Shown in pieces: positions 33,238-41,282 of a stretch of 64,000 nt of DNA. The stretch is from NCBI RefSeq assembly GCF_013410115.1, contig NZ_JACCCV010000002.1, forward strand, positions 930,001 to 994,000, in the 5' to 3' direction. Numbering within the stretch: the stretch's first letter is position 1; each line of letters begins with the position of its first letter. The position numbers and the translations under genes were made by a program. The stretch is from Tunturiibacter gelidiferens (GTDB lineage: Bacteria; Acidobacteriota; Terriglobia; Terriglobales; Acidobacteriaceae). The notes under the pieces are model-generated. The model did not search any database and was not told where the DNA came from. It was given only the letters and a program-made list of their open reading frames with translations.

Positions 33238-34836
33238 CTATCCGGACCTGCGTCTCTTTTTCGAAAACGTGATGCGCTCTTCAGCGGGCCCCATATCAGA
33301 TACAAAACTCAGCGACACATACGTCTCTCTGCCTAACAACTTCATCTTCGGCACCTCCCAGCGGCAGCCTGTAGTCACCTTCACCAGCGTGTGCATGCCC
33401 CAGAGCCCCACTCCTGCGATTGTCGTAAGCAGCACAGCAACCCACGGCGGGACCACCGGGCCCACCTGCAGCAGAATCTCGCGGTTCAACTCGCTGGTCC
33501 CCACCACGGCCCTGGCCGATACCTTGTATAACTTCGGCTTCGCATAACGATGTGTGCCCGAATCGGTTACAGTCTCCATCGCCGAACCGTCGCCCCAGTT
33601 CAGCTGGTAGCTCGTCCCAGCATGCGACGGCGTCAACGCCGGCACCACGACGATCTTTCTTCCTACCACCGGTCGAAGGGATGAAGGAGTTAAGGTCAGA
33701 GCGACCTCCGATGGCACCAGAGGGATAACCGGACTCAATCCGGACGGCGGCGGTTCGATCGCAGGAATGCTCTTTGGATGGTCCGGACTCGACGACGCTT
33801 GAGGCTGTGGCGTCTGTGTATTCACCGACGGCGCCTCTGAGGTCTGAGCTGTCGACGGCGGCGCACTCGGTGTCGGCCCTGCTGGTGTCTGCGCGCTCTG
33901 AACCGGTTGTGGTGGTTGTCCGTTGTCAGACGGCTGCACCGTCTGCGGGGGCGGCAAACCTGGCGCCTGCGAAGTGATCTGTTGCGGCAGCGGCGGCCGA
34001 TATCCATACGGCGGCAGCGCCCCATAGTAGGGAATCGGCGGCGGTGTCTTCGGAGGATGTCGCGGATACGTCGGTGCCGGCGTCTGCGATCCTTTCGGCG
34101 GCCAGCGCGGAGGTTGCCGGGTAGTCATACCGGTAGCAGGCGGCGGATTTTTTGTCGTTGATGGTAGCGAGTTCGATCCAGTCCCCGGTGACTCCTTCGA
34201 GCCTTCGCCTGAAGCATTCGGGTTTTGCGCCGTCCCTGGCGGCGAATTTGACCCAATCGTTCCCGACCCGGTCGAGGCTCCCGTGGTGTCTCGTGTAGGT
34301 GTAGGTGTAGGTGTTGGTGTTGGTGTAGGTGTTGGTGTTGGTGTAGGTGTTGGTGTTGGTGTAGGTGTAGGTGTTGGTGTTGGTGTTGGTGTTGGTGTAG
34401 GTATAGGCGTCGAAGCCGATCCAGTTGTCCTCGTCCCGATCGGTTGCCGGTTCATGTACAGCTGGTTAGCGGGATTCGCCGCTGGCGCAGATCCGGACGG
34501 CTGCGTCGGAACAGTGGCCCCCTTCGCCGGCGCACTCGCTGTTGGCGATTGATAAGGAAGCGTCTGGAGCGGCTTGAGCGTACCTGTCGGTTGAGGTTGC
34601 ACCAACGGCTGCTTCTGCGCATTCGTCGGCGCCACCTTCGCCCCAGCGGCAGGAGCTCCCTTCGGTGCCGGTTGCTGCCGCTTGTACGACGTTCCGGAGG
34701 TCGAGCCGCCTTTATGGTTTGTCCCGTTCTGCGCCGCCATCCTCGCTGCGCCCATCCCAGCGCATACCAGACTCAGCACTCCGATCCATCCAATGCGTCT
34801 CATCATGGAACTCCTCCGGGGATCGCAGGCTTCCAC
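33238..34836 (-). CDS. Secreted Pro/Thr-repeat protein with PKD-like domain and C-terminal helix
   Basis: 532 residues. A signal-peptide-like N-terminus (MIGWIGVLSLVCAGMGAARMA region) is followed by ~350 residues of Pro/Thr/Gln/Ser-rich low complexity, including an uninterrupted Thr-Pro run of about 20 pairs encoded by a hexanucleotide array at 34292-34408. Residues ~390-460 form a PKD-like domain (YQLNWGDGSAMETVTDSGTHRYAKPKLYKVSARAVVG), then one membrane helix (VAVLLTTIAGVGLWGMHTLVKV) and a short basic end. The (TP)n stretch probably acts as an extended stalk holding the domain away from the membrane. Function unknown. Confidence 0.75.
   Translation of the reverse strand: MEACDPRRSSMMRRIGWIGVLSLVCAGMGAARMAAQNGTNHKGGSTSGTSYKRQQPAPKGAPAAGAKVAPTNAQKQPLVQPQPTGTLKPLQTLPYQSPTASAPAKGATVPTQPSGSAPAANPANQLYMNRQPIGTRTTGSASTPIPTPTPTPTPTPTPTPTPTPTPTPTPTPTPTPTPTPTRDTTGASTGSGTIGSNSPPGTAQNPNASGEGSKESPGTGSNSLPSTTKNPPPATGMTTRQPPRWPPKGSQTPAPTYPRHPPKTPPPIPYYGALPPYGYRPPLPQQITSQAPGLPPPQTVQPSDNGQPPQPVQSAQTPAGPTPSAPPSTAQTSEAPSVNTQTPQPQASSSPDHPKSIPAIEPPPSGLSPVIPLVPSEVALTLTPSSLRPVVGRKIVVVPALTPSHAGTSYQLNWGDGSAMETVTDSGTHRYAKPKLYKVSARAVVGTSELNREILLQVGPVVPPWVAVLLTTIAGVGLWGMHTLVKVTTGCRWEVPKMKLLGRETYVSLSFVSDMGPAEERITFSKKRRRSG
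34292..34408 (+). repeat. Hexanucleotide microsatellite (GGTGTA/GGTGTT)n inside the PKD protein gene
   Basis: About 20 units of GGTGTA or GGTGTT on the plus strand, encoding (Thr-Pro)n on the minus strand. Unit length is a multiple of three, so expansion or loss changes stalk length without breaking the frame. Confidence 0.92.
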
Positions 34837-34938
34837 TCTTTGAAGAATGGTGTCACAACCCTGTAAACCGTTTCCGAGTAAAATCCTTTGCGTGCACGCG
34901 GGCCGCGAAACACCATCCTGAAAAAAGAGGACAACTCA

Positions 34939-35304
34939 ATGGCACACCCCTTCTGTCACCTGGAGTTAGGGAGCACCGACGTTGCTAAAGCCAAAACCTT
35001 CTACACAAATATGTTCGGCTGGACGATCACCGACACGGATATGGGCGGCAGCATGATCTACTCCACCTTCAAACCCGAGGGCGACGGCCCCGGCGGCGGC
35101 ATGATGACACAACCCGTCCCCGGAGCGCCGTCGGCCTGGCTGCCCTATGTTGCAGTCGACGACATCCACGCGGCTACAAAACAAGCCGCGGGCCTCGGCG
35201 CGAAGGTCCACGTAGACGTTCAAGAGGTGCCGAACATGGGCTGGTTCAGCGTTATCAGCGACCCCACCGGAGCACCGCTCGGCCTCTGGCAGCAGAAGAC
35301 GTAA
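34939..35304 (+). CDS. VOC-family (glyoxalase-like) protein
   Basis: 121 residues from ATG 34939, with AGAGGA upstream. A single vicinal-oxygen-chelate unit: FCHLELGSTDVAKAKTFYTNMFGW, then GGGMMTQPVPGAPSAWLPYVAVDDIHAATKQAAGLGAKV, ending GWFSVISDPTGAPLGLWQ. The pattern is that of the small YdeM/PhnB-like proteins with metal-binding His/Glu; the substrate is unknown. Single gene in an opposite orientation to the PKD-protein pair. Confidence 0.87.
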   Translation: MAHPFCHLELGSTDVAKAKTFYTNMFGWTITDTDMGGSMIYSTFKPEGDGPGGGMMTQPVPGAPSAWLPYVAVDDIHAATKQAAGLGAKVHVDVQEVPNMGWFSVISDPTGAPLGLWQQKT

Positions 35305-35390
35305 CCCCCCAACGACGTATCGCAGCGGGTCAGCTCAACGGCCGAGTCCCCTTTGTTCTCTCATCGCCGGAGCCCAATACATCGGCGGGT

Positions 35391-35433
35391 GCGGGTGCCC
35401 CATACATCGCAGTCTCATCGCGATGTGTGGGCC
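35391..35433 (+). repeat. Hairpin repeat (GGGTGCCCCA family), copy 2
   Basis: GCGGGTGCCCCATACATCGC, loop, GCGATGTGTGGGC. It lies in the spacer upstream of the photosystem-stability-like gene; relative of the repeat at 16034-16070. Remaining sequence to 35511 holds no clear signal. Confidence 0.6.
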
Positions 35434-35511
35434 TTCGTGCGCAGCACGAACCGCTTTCCTCACATCAGCCTCCGCGCTTCGTTCAGGGCTCCGTCATACA
35501 CTAATCAGCAG

Positions 35512-36702
35512 ATGCGATCCTCTCACCTTCTTCTGGCGCTCACCCTGGTAACAACACAAGCCGCGAACTTTGCCTTTGCTCAATGGGATATCGAAGAGTC
35601 CCACACCACCGCAAGCCTGCGCGGCATTCACAACGTTGGCGGAGGAGTCGCGTGGGCCAGCGGCACCAACGGCACCGTGCTGCGCACCGAAGATGGCGGC
35701 TACCTCTGGCAGACCTGCGCGATACCGCCCGGATCTGAAAAGCTCGACTTCCGCGGCGTTCAGGCGTTCGACGAAAACACCGCCATCGTCATGTCGAGCG
35801 GCCCAGGCGATCAATCGCGCCTCTACAAAACCACGGATGGATGTCAGACGTGGAAACTCGTCTTCATCAATCCTGATAAAGACGGCTTTTGGGACGCGAT
35901 CCAGCTCGAACCATTACGTACTGGTTACCTAAATGGCATCTTGATTGGAGATCCTGTCGACGGCAACTTCGCAATCTTTATTACCTCAGATGGTGGTAAT
36001 AACTGGCGCAAATGGGGAAGAAACGGATCAGGCTGGAAAGGTCCATGCGGCGAACGCAATGCTAAAGCCGCGAACGGCGAAGCGATATTTGCAGCGAGCA
36101 ACCAATCGTTACTCTTTAGCACTTCTGTCTATCCCGAGTTTCTCTTCGTAACGGGCGGAAAATCAAGAGCAAGACTAGTCTCTAGTAATTACTCGGAATG
36201 GGATGGCCCACCTTGCTCTACGAGTTTCATGTCTGACCGACTGGATTTCGGCGGCGGAGGCTCATCTTCAGGAGCGTTTGCGCAAGCGATAACAAAATGG
36301 GACGGATGGTTGCCAGAAAAAGTCATGGTGGTTGGCGGTGATTACACGAAACCTGAAGAACCAAGCAGGACATCCCTGCTTATTCAGAAGACTGGATTTC
36401 ACGTCCCCTTCAGCAGCTATTTCGAGAATCCTGTGATAGCTCAAACGCAACCCCACGGCTACCGCTCTTCCGTAGCCTACGACGCCGATCAAAAACTCTG
36501 GATCACCGTGGGCCCCAACGGCACCGACATCTCCACCGACGACGGCAAAAACTGGCGTCCGCTTACTCCCTCACCGACTGACCCTGCGGATGCCGACAAG
36601 AACTGGAACGCGCTCTCGCTTCCCTTCGTCGTGGGTCCGCATGGACGTATCGGCCGTCTGCGCACCATCGATCAAAAAGCAGCGGTCACAAAGAAACCGT
36701 AG
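35512..36702 (+). CDS. Secreted beta-propeller-like protein (Ycf48/sialidase-like)
   Basis: 396 residues from ATG 35512. A signal peptide (MRSSHLLLALTLVTTQAANF, cleavage FA-QW) is followed by repeated strands with Asp-box-like and Trp motifs: TVLRTEDGGYLWQTC, RLYKTTDGCQTWKLV, AIFITSDGGNNWRKWGRN, DISTDDGKNWRPL. This is the pattern of Ycf48/BNR propellers. The middle section (36.0-36.4 kb) is lower in GC than the flanks. The frame upstream of 35512 translates a hairpin repeat and is not part of the gene. Function unknown; probably periplasmic. Confidence 0.8.
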   Translation: MRSSHLLLALTLVTTQAANFAFAQWDIEESHTTASLRGIHNVGGGVAWASGTNGTVLRTEDGGYLWQTCAIPPGSEKLDFRGVQAFDENTAIVMSSGPGDQSRLYKTTDGCQTWKLVFINPDKDGFWDAIQLEPLRTGYLNGILIGDPVDGNFAIFITSDGGNNWRKWGRNGSGWKGPCGERNAKAANGEAIFAASNQSLLFSTSVYPEFLFVTGGKSRARLVSSNYSEWDGPPCSTSFMSDRLDFGGGGSSSGAFAQAITKWDGWLPEKVMVVGGDYTKPEEPSRTSLLIQKTGFHVPFSSYFENPVIAQTQPHGYRSSVAYDADQKLWITVGPNGTDISTDDGKNWRPLTPSPTDPADADKNWNALSLPFVVGPHGRIGRLRTIDQKAAVTKKP

Positions 36703-36754
36703 TCGCCCGGCCTCAAGCTACGATTTCCCGCGCAACACTGGAGCCTCAAAGGGA

Positions 36755-37960
36755 TCACTGAGGCTGCTGTGGCGTAGTCGGAGTAGTCGTGCCGCTCCCC
36801 TGAGTCCCTGATGAAGGAGACGACCCGAAGCCCGAACTTGGCGATGAGCCAAATCCTGAGCTGGGCGACGAGCCAAATCCGGAACTAGGTGAAGACCCAA
36901 ATCCCGATGTGCCTGACGATCCAAACCCAGACGTTCCAGTACCAGTCCCAGTACCACCAACACCGGAGCTCAGTCCGCCGGCCGATCCAAGTCCCTGCGT
37001 TCCTCCACCCTGCAGACCCGCGGCGGCTTTCATCTGCTCAATCCGAGGATCGTAGATAAACTCCCACGTGTTGTACGACGTCTGCTCGTTCAGCACCTTG
37101 ATCGACGTCCCCTCCTTCGGAATGCCAACACCGACGAACGGTGCTCCACCCCCCGAAAAACCACCGGTGGATTGGCTGGCAATCCCGGCCGCAGACCCCA
37201 ATGTGCTGTTCGTGCCGGTCCCAGTTGAGGCGGCTCCCGAGCTGTCCGTTGAACCCGTCGCCCCGCTCGCACCGGGGCTTGAAGTTCCAGCGCCCGTGGT
37301 GCCACCCGAGGTAGCCCCGGCGGAGCTTGTACCTCCCAGCGTAGTTCCGGAAGAGCCCCCAAAGGCGCTTGACCCCGACCCTGCCCCCGATGAACCGAAT
37401 GCGCTGCCGCTCGAAGACCCAAATGCCGACGAGGAACCTGCGGCTCCCGCCCCGGCCGCCCCAGGAGATGCCAGGCCCGCGGCCGAACCCAACCCCGGCG
37501 CAAGACCCGTCAATGGCTTGCCGAAGAATCCCTTCACTGTAGTCTTCGCCTCGCCGACGTGAATCAATCGCCAATCCGCCTTGCCCGTGAAAGGATCGAC
37601 GTACTCCTGACGCAGATACTTCACAGGCGTTCCCTTCGCCAGCGCATCCATCGTGCCCGGATAGGAGTTGTTCTTGCGGTAGTAGAGCTGGATCGCGCGC
37701 ACGTACTGGTTTCCGCGATGGACCGCCTCGACCTCCTTCTCGCGCCTCAGCTCCTGCGCCATCTTCGGAGCCGCGATTCCCAGCACCAGCAGAATGATGA
37801 AGATCGCAACGATCAACCCCACCAGCATGAAGCCCTGCTCTCCGTGTCGAACATCAATGTGGAGGTCATCAATGTGCAGATCCCCGACGCGCAGATCACC
37901 CTTCGCGCACACACGGGGATTGCGGTCACCGAGCCGAAAACCGGGGCGAAGCTTCCTCAT
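36755..37960 (-). CDS. Type II secretion/type IV pilus pseudopilin-like protein with Gly/Ser-rich tail
   Basis: 401 residues. The prepilin cleavage site GEQG|FMLVGLIVAIFIILLVLGIA begins at ~Gly44, an unusually long leader. The normally conserved Glu at mature position +5 is Gly (F1-M2-L3-V4-G5). The GspG-like helix continues RREKEVEAVHRGNQYVRAIQLYYRKNNSYPGTMDALAKG, followed by DPFTGKADWRLI. The last ~250 residues are Ser/Gly/Thr low complexity ending in repeats of GFGSSPSS. It is the last gene of the pil/gsp run, 25 bp after the PilP-like gene. Role: major or minor pseudopilin of a secretion or motility filament. Confidence 0.78.
   Translation of the reverse strand: MRKLRPGFRLGDRNPRVCAKGDLRVGDLHIDDLHIDVRHGEQGFMLVGLIVAIFIILLVLGIAAPKMAQELRREKEVEAVHRGNQYVRAIQLYYRKNNSYPGTMDALAKGTPVKYLRQEYVDPFTGKADWRLIHVGEAKTTVKGFFGKPLTGLAPGLGSAAGLASPGAAGAGAAGSSSAFGSSSGSAFGSSGAGSGSSAFGGSSGTTLGGTSSAGATSGGTTGAGTSSPGASGATGSTDSSGAASTGTGTNSTLGSAAGIASQSTGGFSGGGAPFVGVGIPKEGTSIKVLNEQTSYNTWEFIYDPRIEQMKAAAGLQGGGTQGLGSAGGLSSGVGGTGTGTGTSGFGSSGTSGFGSSPSSGFGSSPSSGFGSSPSSGFGSSPSSGTQGSGTTTPTTPQQPQ
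36811..36915 (+). repeat. Tandem repeat encoding (GFGSSPSS)n
   Basis: Degenerate 24-bp units (form CCGAACTTGGCGATGAGCCAAATC on the plus strand, four to five copies) in the 3' end of the pseudopilin gene. Length variation would be in frame. Confidence 0.7.
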
Positions 37961-37985
37961 CGCATCTACCTCCAGCTTCGCAGTC

Positions 37986-38618
37986 TCACCGCGCCAACAG
38001 CGGCAGCGTCTGCGTATTGTTGTTCGCCATATCCTCCACCTGCACGGAGTTGGCCGAGATCGTTATCACCTTATACCGCCGCTGCACGATATCGCCATTG
38101 GAGGCCAGAAACACATCCTCCCCGTGCAGCAGAAATGCTCTGCGTGTTCCGTCCGCGGCGGTCGCGGTACCAAAGAACTTCAGGTCGATCGGAGGTGGTG
38201 GAGGCGGACCAGGTGGAGGTGGCGGCGGACCCGGCGGCGGAGCCTTCACCGTTCTGACTGGCACAATCGGCTTTGGGATATCAATCGGGGCAGAGTTCGC
38301 CGAAAATATATTCCGTCCACCACCCGAGTACACCAGCGACTCAGTGACCAGCATCGCATCCATTCGCAGCGTCGGATCAAGCTGTGCCGAGGTCGTCCCA
38401 AGCTTCTTCGCCGCCGCACCCGCGATATTTCCCGACGGCAGCGCAACAACCGCCCCCGCAGCAGGAGCAGACCTCGCCGGAGCCGTGACGACCACAGGCG
38501 GCGCCACCGGAGCAGGGCTGTCATCACGCAGCTCGTAGTACAAGACGCCAGCCGCAACCAGCACGAACGCAACGATCGCAGCGCCCTTCTTCTGTTGATC
38601 CGCAGTCAGCCGCATCAT
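37986..38618 (-). CDS. PilP/GspC-like inner-membrane assembly protein
   Basis: 210 residues. One N-terminal membrane helix (GAAIVAFVLVAAGVLYYELRD), a Pro/Ala-rich linker with two polyproline stretches (PPPGPPPPPPGPPPP), and a C-terminal beta domain (IDLKFFGTATAADGTRRAFLLHGEDVFLASNGDIVQRRYKVITISANSVQVED by sections) typical of the HR domain that contacts the outer-membrane secretin. It overlaps the PilO-like gene by 4 bp. No secretin gene (PilQ/GspD) is in the window. Confidence 0.7.
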   Translation of the reverse strand: MMRLTADQQKKGAAIVAFVLVAAGVLYYELRDDSPAPVAPPVVVTAPARSAPAAGAVVALPSGNIAGAAAKKLGTTSAQLDPTLRMDAMLVTESLVYSGGGRNIFSANSAPIDIPKPIVPVRTVKAPPPGPPPPPPGPPPPPPIDLKFFGTATAADGTRRAFLLHGEDVFLASNGDIVQRRYKVITISANSVQVEDMANNNTQTLPLLAR

Positions 38619-39313
38619 CGCTGGCCTCCCGCCGCAGTTGCTTCCGAGGTGCTGTCAGCCGCCTTCTCACCAGCACCAGCTACGCTCTTCTCCGAGCCTT
38701 CGGTCCCCACCGGCGACCGCAGGTAAGTCGTCAGCCGCAGCCTTAGCCCGACCGTCCCGCTCTGCTGCCCGGTCAGTGTAAGCCCCGTGATCAGGAAGTA
38801 CATCTTGTCCCGCTCCAGCAAGTTGATAAACAGCACCAGCGGCCGGTAGTCCCCACTCAAGCTCGCATCCATCCGCGCCTCGGTCAGTGCGCCGACGGTC
38901 CCATCCATCACCGGCGAGTAGGCATACTGCACCCGCGTCAGTTTCACTCCCTGCTTCTTCGCCAATGCGCCCAGCTCTCCAGCCACCTCGGAGTTCGCAA
39001 ACGGCAGCCGCTGCTTGTAGAACTTGTCTGCATCCTTCGTGGCCTGCGCCAGCTTCTCGTCCAAACCTTCCAGTGGCTGTCTTGCGATCTCCGCCGTCCT
39101 CATCTGTACCATCTGGTCCGCCAACGCAGCCGCATTCTGGCTGTTCGCCGCGCGCCACGCGAAGGCCATATGCGCCAGCAGGTAAAGATTCACCAGCCCC
39201 AGCGCCACGACTCCTGCGATATGGAAGTTCTTCAGGGTGCCCAGACGGCTCGCCTTCTCGGCCCACTGCTTCGCCGCAACTGCGGTTCGCTTCTTCTCGG
39301 CTACCGTCGTCAT
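38615..39313 (-). CDS. PilO-like pilus assembly protein
   Basis: 232 residues. One membrane helix (FHIAGVVALGLVNLYLLAHM), a coiled-coil segment (AALADQMVQMRTAEIARQPLEGLDEKLAQATKDADKFYKQRLP) and a ferredoxin-like domain (GVKLTRVQYAYSP, MDASLSGDYRPLVLFINLLERDKMYFLITGL). This is the PilO pattern: PilN/PilO heterodimers link the cytoplasmic PilM to PilP. It overlaps both neighbours by 4 bp, so the genes are translationally coupled. Confidence 0.78.
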   Translation of the reverse strand: MTTVAEKKRTAVAAKQWAEKASRLGTLKNFHIAGVVALGLVNLYLLAHMAFAWRAANSQNAAALADQMVQMRTAEIARQPLEGLDEKLAQATKDADKFYKQRLPFANSEVAGELGALAKKQGVKLTRVQYAYSPVMDGTVGALTEARMDASLSGDYRPLVLFINLLERDKMYFLITGLTLTGQQSGTVGLRLRLTTYLRSPVGTEGSEKSVAGAGEKAADSTSEATAAGGQR

Positions 39314-40071
39314 CGCGCAGCTCCCTTCTGCGCTGGAGTCTTCGCCAAGCCGCTTTTTGGAGATGCAGGAGATGCGCTCTTCGGAGCCGTCGCCCTCTTC
39401 TTCTTCACCCCGTCCGCGGGCGAATCACCCTCCGCTGCACCGCCCTTGCCCTTCGCCGCGACATCCTTCACAGACCTCTCCGGCAGCGGGTTATATCCAC
39501 TCAACACATCGAACTGTACTGCGCCGGGAACCGTCACCTGCGCCGCACTCCGGTTTCCCTCCTGCGTCTGCGCCTGCTCCGAAGCAAGCCTCGGCGAAAG
39601 GAACCGTTGCGACGTCTCCAGATTTCTTACCAGCTGCACTGCCTTGTCGCGATCGCCGCTCACCCGCAGCCGAATATTCACATCGCCTTCCTTCGTAATC
39701 GCCGGATCGATGCTGGTCACCTGCACCCCAACCGGCAGCACCTTCTCGAGGTCCATCATCACGGCCGTCCAGCTGAAGCTCTTCTCGGCAAACATCTGGT
39801 TCAGAAAACGCGACCGCTCCAGCACTGCCATATTCTGCGGCTGGTGCATCCTCGCTTCGTTCGCCTGGCGCTCGTTCTGATACCTCTGCGTCTTCGCCTT
39901 CAGTGCGTCCATCTGCGCCTGCGCCACGCGAGCCTTGGCATTCAGAGAGTGCAACGCAAACCCCAGCCCCACCGCCAGCAGAGCCAGCACTACCATCGCC
40001 AGCCGAAGCTTCGCAAACAACGGCCTCAGCTCAATGAACGGTCGATTCGCAAGATTGACAGAGATTCGCAT
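39310..40071 (-). CDS. PilN-like pilus assembly protein
   Basis: 253 residues. ISVNLANRPF at the extreme N-terminus is the PilN signature that docks into PilM, followed by a membrane helix (LAMVVLALLAVGLGFALHSL), a coiled coil (QAQMDALKAKTQRYQNERQANEARMHQ), and a ferredoxin-like domain (WTAVMMDLEKVLPVGVQVTSIDP). The C-terminal ~60 residues are Lys/Ala/Pro-rich. Shares one base with the PilM-like gene. Confidence 0.8.
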   Translation of the reverse strand: MRISVNLANRPFIELRPLFAKLRLAMVVLALLAVGLGFALHSLNAKARVAQAQMDALKAKTQRYQNERQANEARMHQPQNMAVLERSRFLNQMFAEKSFSWTAVMMDLEKVLPVGVQVTSIDPAITKEGDVNIRLRVSGDRDKAVQLVRNLETSQRFLSPRLASEQAQTQEGNRSAAQVTVPGAVQFDVLSGYNPLPERSVKDVAAKGKGGAAEGDSPADGVKKKRATAPKSASPASPKSGLAKTPAQKGAAR

Positions 40072-41198
40072 CAGTTCTTCAGCGCTCCCCGGACGCCGGC
40101 CAGCCAGCCTCGCGGCACACTCGCCGTCACCGCTCCCGCCTCCATCATCCCTGCATCCATCATCTCGCGCACCCGCAGGCCCTCCAGCCCGTTCTCTTCG
40201 GTCGCCGCCGTCAGCGTCCCCGCATCCAGTGTTCCCGCGATCAGCAACTGCTCAGGAGCCGTATGCAACGAGTCTTCAAAGTAAGCCGCCGCCACGCTCA
40301 CCGCCTGCGCCACTTCACGCGCCGCTGCCTGCGCCTCAATCTCTCGCACCAAAGCCGAATTCATCACCGAAGGCGGCATTCCAGAAGGCGCATCGAACCG
40401 ATCCCATCCATCGGGCCCCAGCGGCTCCTGCCGCGCCCACTCCTGCACCGAACTCTCCCGGTCCACCAGCGGTATCGCGCTCTCAACCAGTTCAACCGGA
40501 GCACCTGCACTCGCACCCATATCCACAGAACGATGCAGCAGCAGAACTCCCGCCTGCACAATCGCCGTCGTCACCGAACCGAGCCCGGCGTTAACCACCA
40601 GCACCGGCGACGGCGTCTCGTCTAGGCCCGCCAGCGCAGCCAGCGTACTCGGCAGCACCGCGCCCGGCAGATATCCCGCAGCCAGCACCATCGCCTCGTA
40701 CTCTTCGAGCACAGCCTTCGGGATCGCAACCGCCAGTAGCTTGATCGTTCCCTTCTCGCTCGACATCACCTGGTAGCTCACCATTGCATCATCCGCGTCG
40801 AAGGGCAGCAGCTTCTTCAAACGAAACCGCACCAGAGGCAAAGCCTCCGCCACTTTGGTGGGCAGCTGTTCGAAGTCCAGAAACAACACACGCACCGCCG
40901 AATCCGGCACCACCAGCGTCACATCCCGAAGGCGCCCCGCGCCCCGCTCTGCCCGATCCGACGACCCACGCCCCGAAACCGTGTCGAGCGCCTTGCGCAC
41001 CGCTAACGACACGCAAGTCTTATCAACGAGGTTGCCAGGCTTCAGTCCAGGAGCCAGCGCGCCATTCGCCAGGTCAACTCGTGCCACAGCGGTCAGCAGA
41101 GCAGAGGCATCTTCAGCCCGCGCCGCCACGACGCCCTCTGCGCGAACCTCAACCGCCAGCCGCGGCCGCGTGCCCAATGTCTTCGGTAAAATTTCCAT
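40071..41198 (-). CDS. PilM-like actin-fold pilus assembly protein
   Basis: 375 residues of the actin/FtsA-like fold: DVTLVVPDSAVRVLFLDFEQLPTKVAEALPLVRFRLKKLLPFDADDAMVSYQVM (by sections), KAVLEEYEAMVLAAGYLPGAVLPSTLAALAGL and VVNAGLGSVTTAIVQAG with the phosphate-binding loop. PilM is a cytoplasmic ring that couples the assembly ATPase to PilN/PilO. It heads the PilMNOP set directly after the GspE-like ATPase. Confidence 0.83.
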   Translation of the reverse strand: MEILPKTLGTRPRLAVEVRAEGVVAARAEDASALLTAVARVDLANGALAPGLKPGNLVDKTCVSLAVRKALDTVSGRGSSDRAERGAGRLRDVTLVVPDSAVRVLFLDFEQLPTKVAEALPLVRFRLKKLLPFDADDAMVSYQVMSSEKGTIKLLAVAIPKAVLEEYEAMVLAAGYLPGAVLPSTLAALAGLDETPSPVLVVNAGLGSVTTAIVQAGVLLLHRSVDMGASAGAPVELVESAIPLVDRESSVQEWARQEPLGPDGWDRFDAPSGMPPSVMNSALVREIEAQAAAREVAQAVSVAAAYFEDSLHTAPEQLLIAGTLDAGTLTAATEENGLEGLRVREMMDAGMMEAGAVTASVPRGWLAGVRGALKN

Positions 41199-41282
41199 TC
41201 CGTCCTAGACTACCTTGCTCTATCGATTGTCACTACGTCACCATCGTGGTGCGCGGTGTCAAATCGTGTTTCCGCGGCCCGT

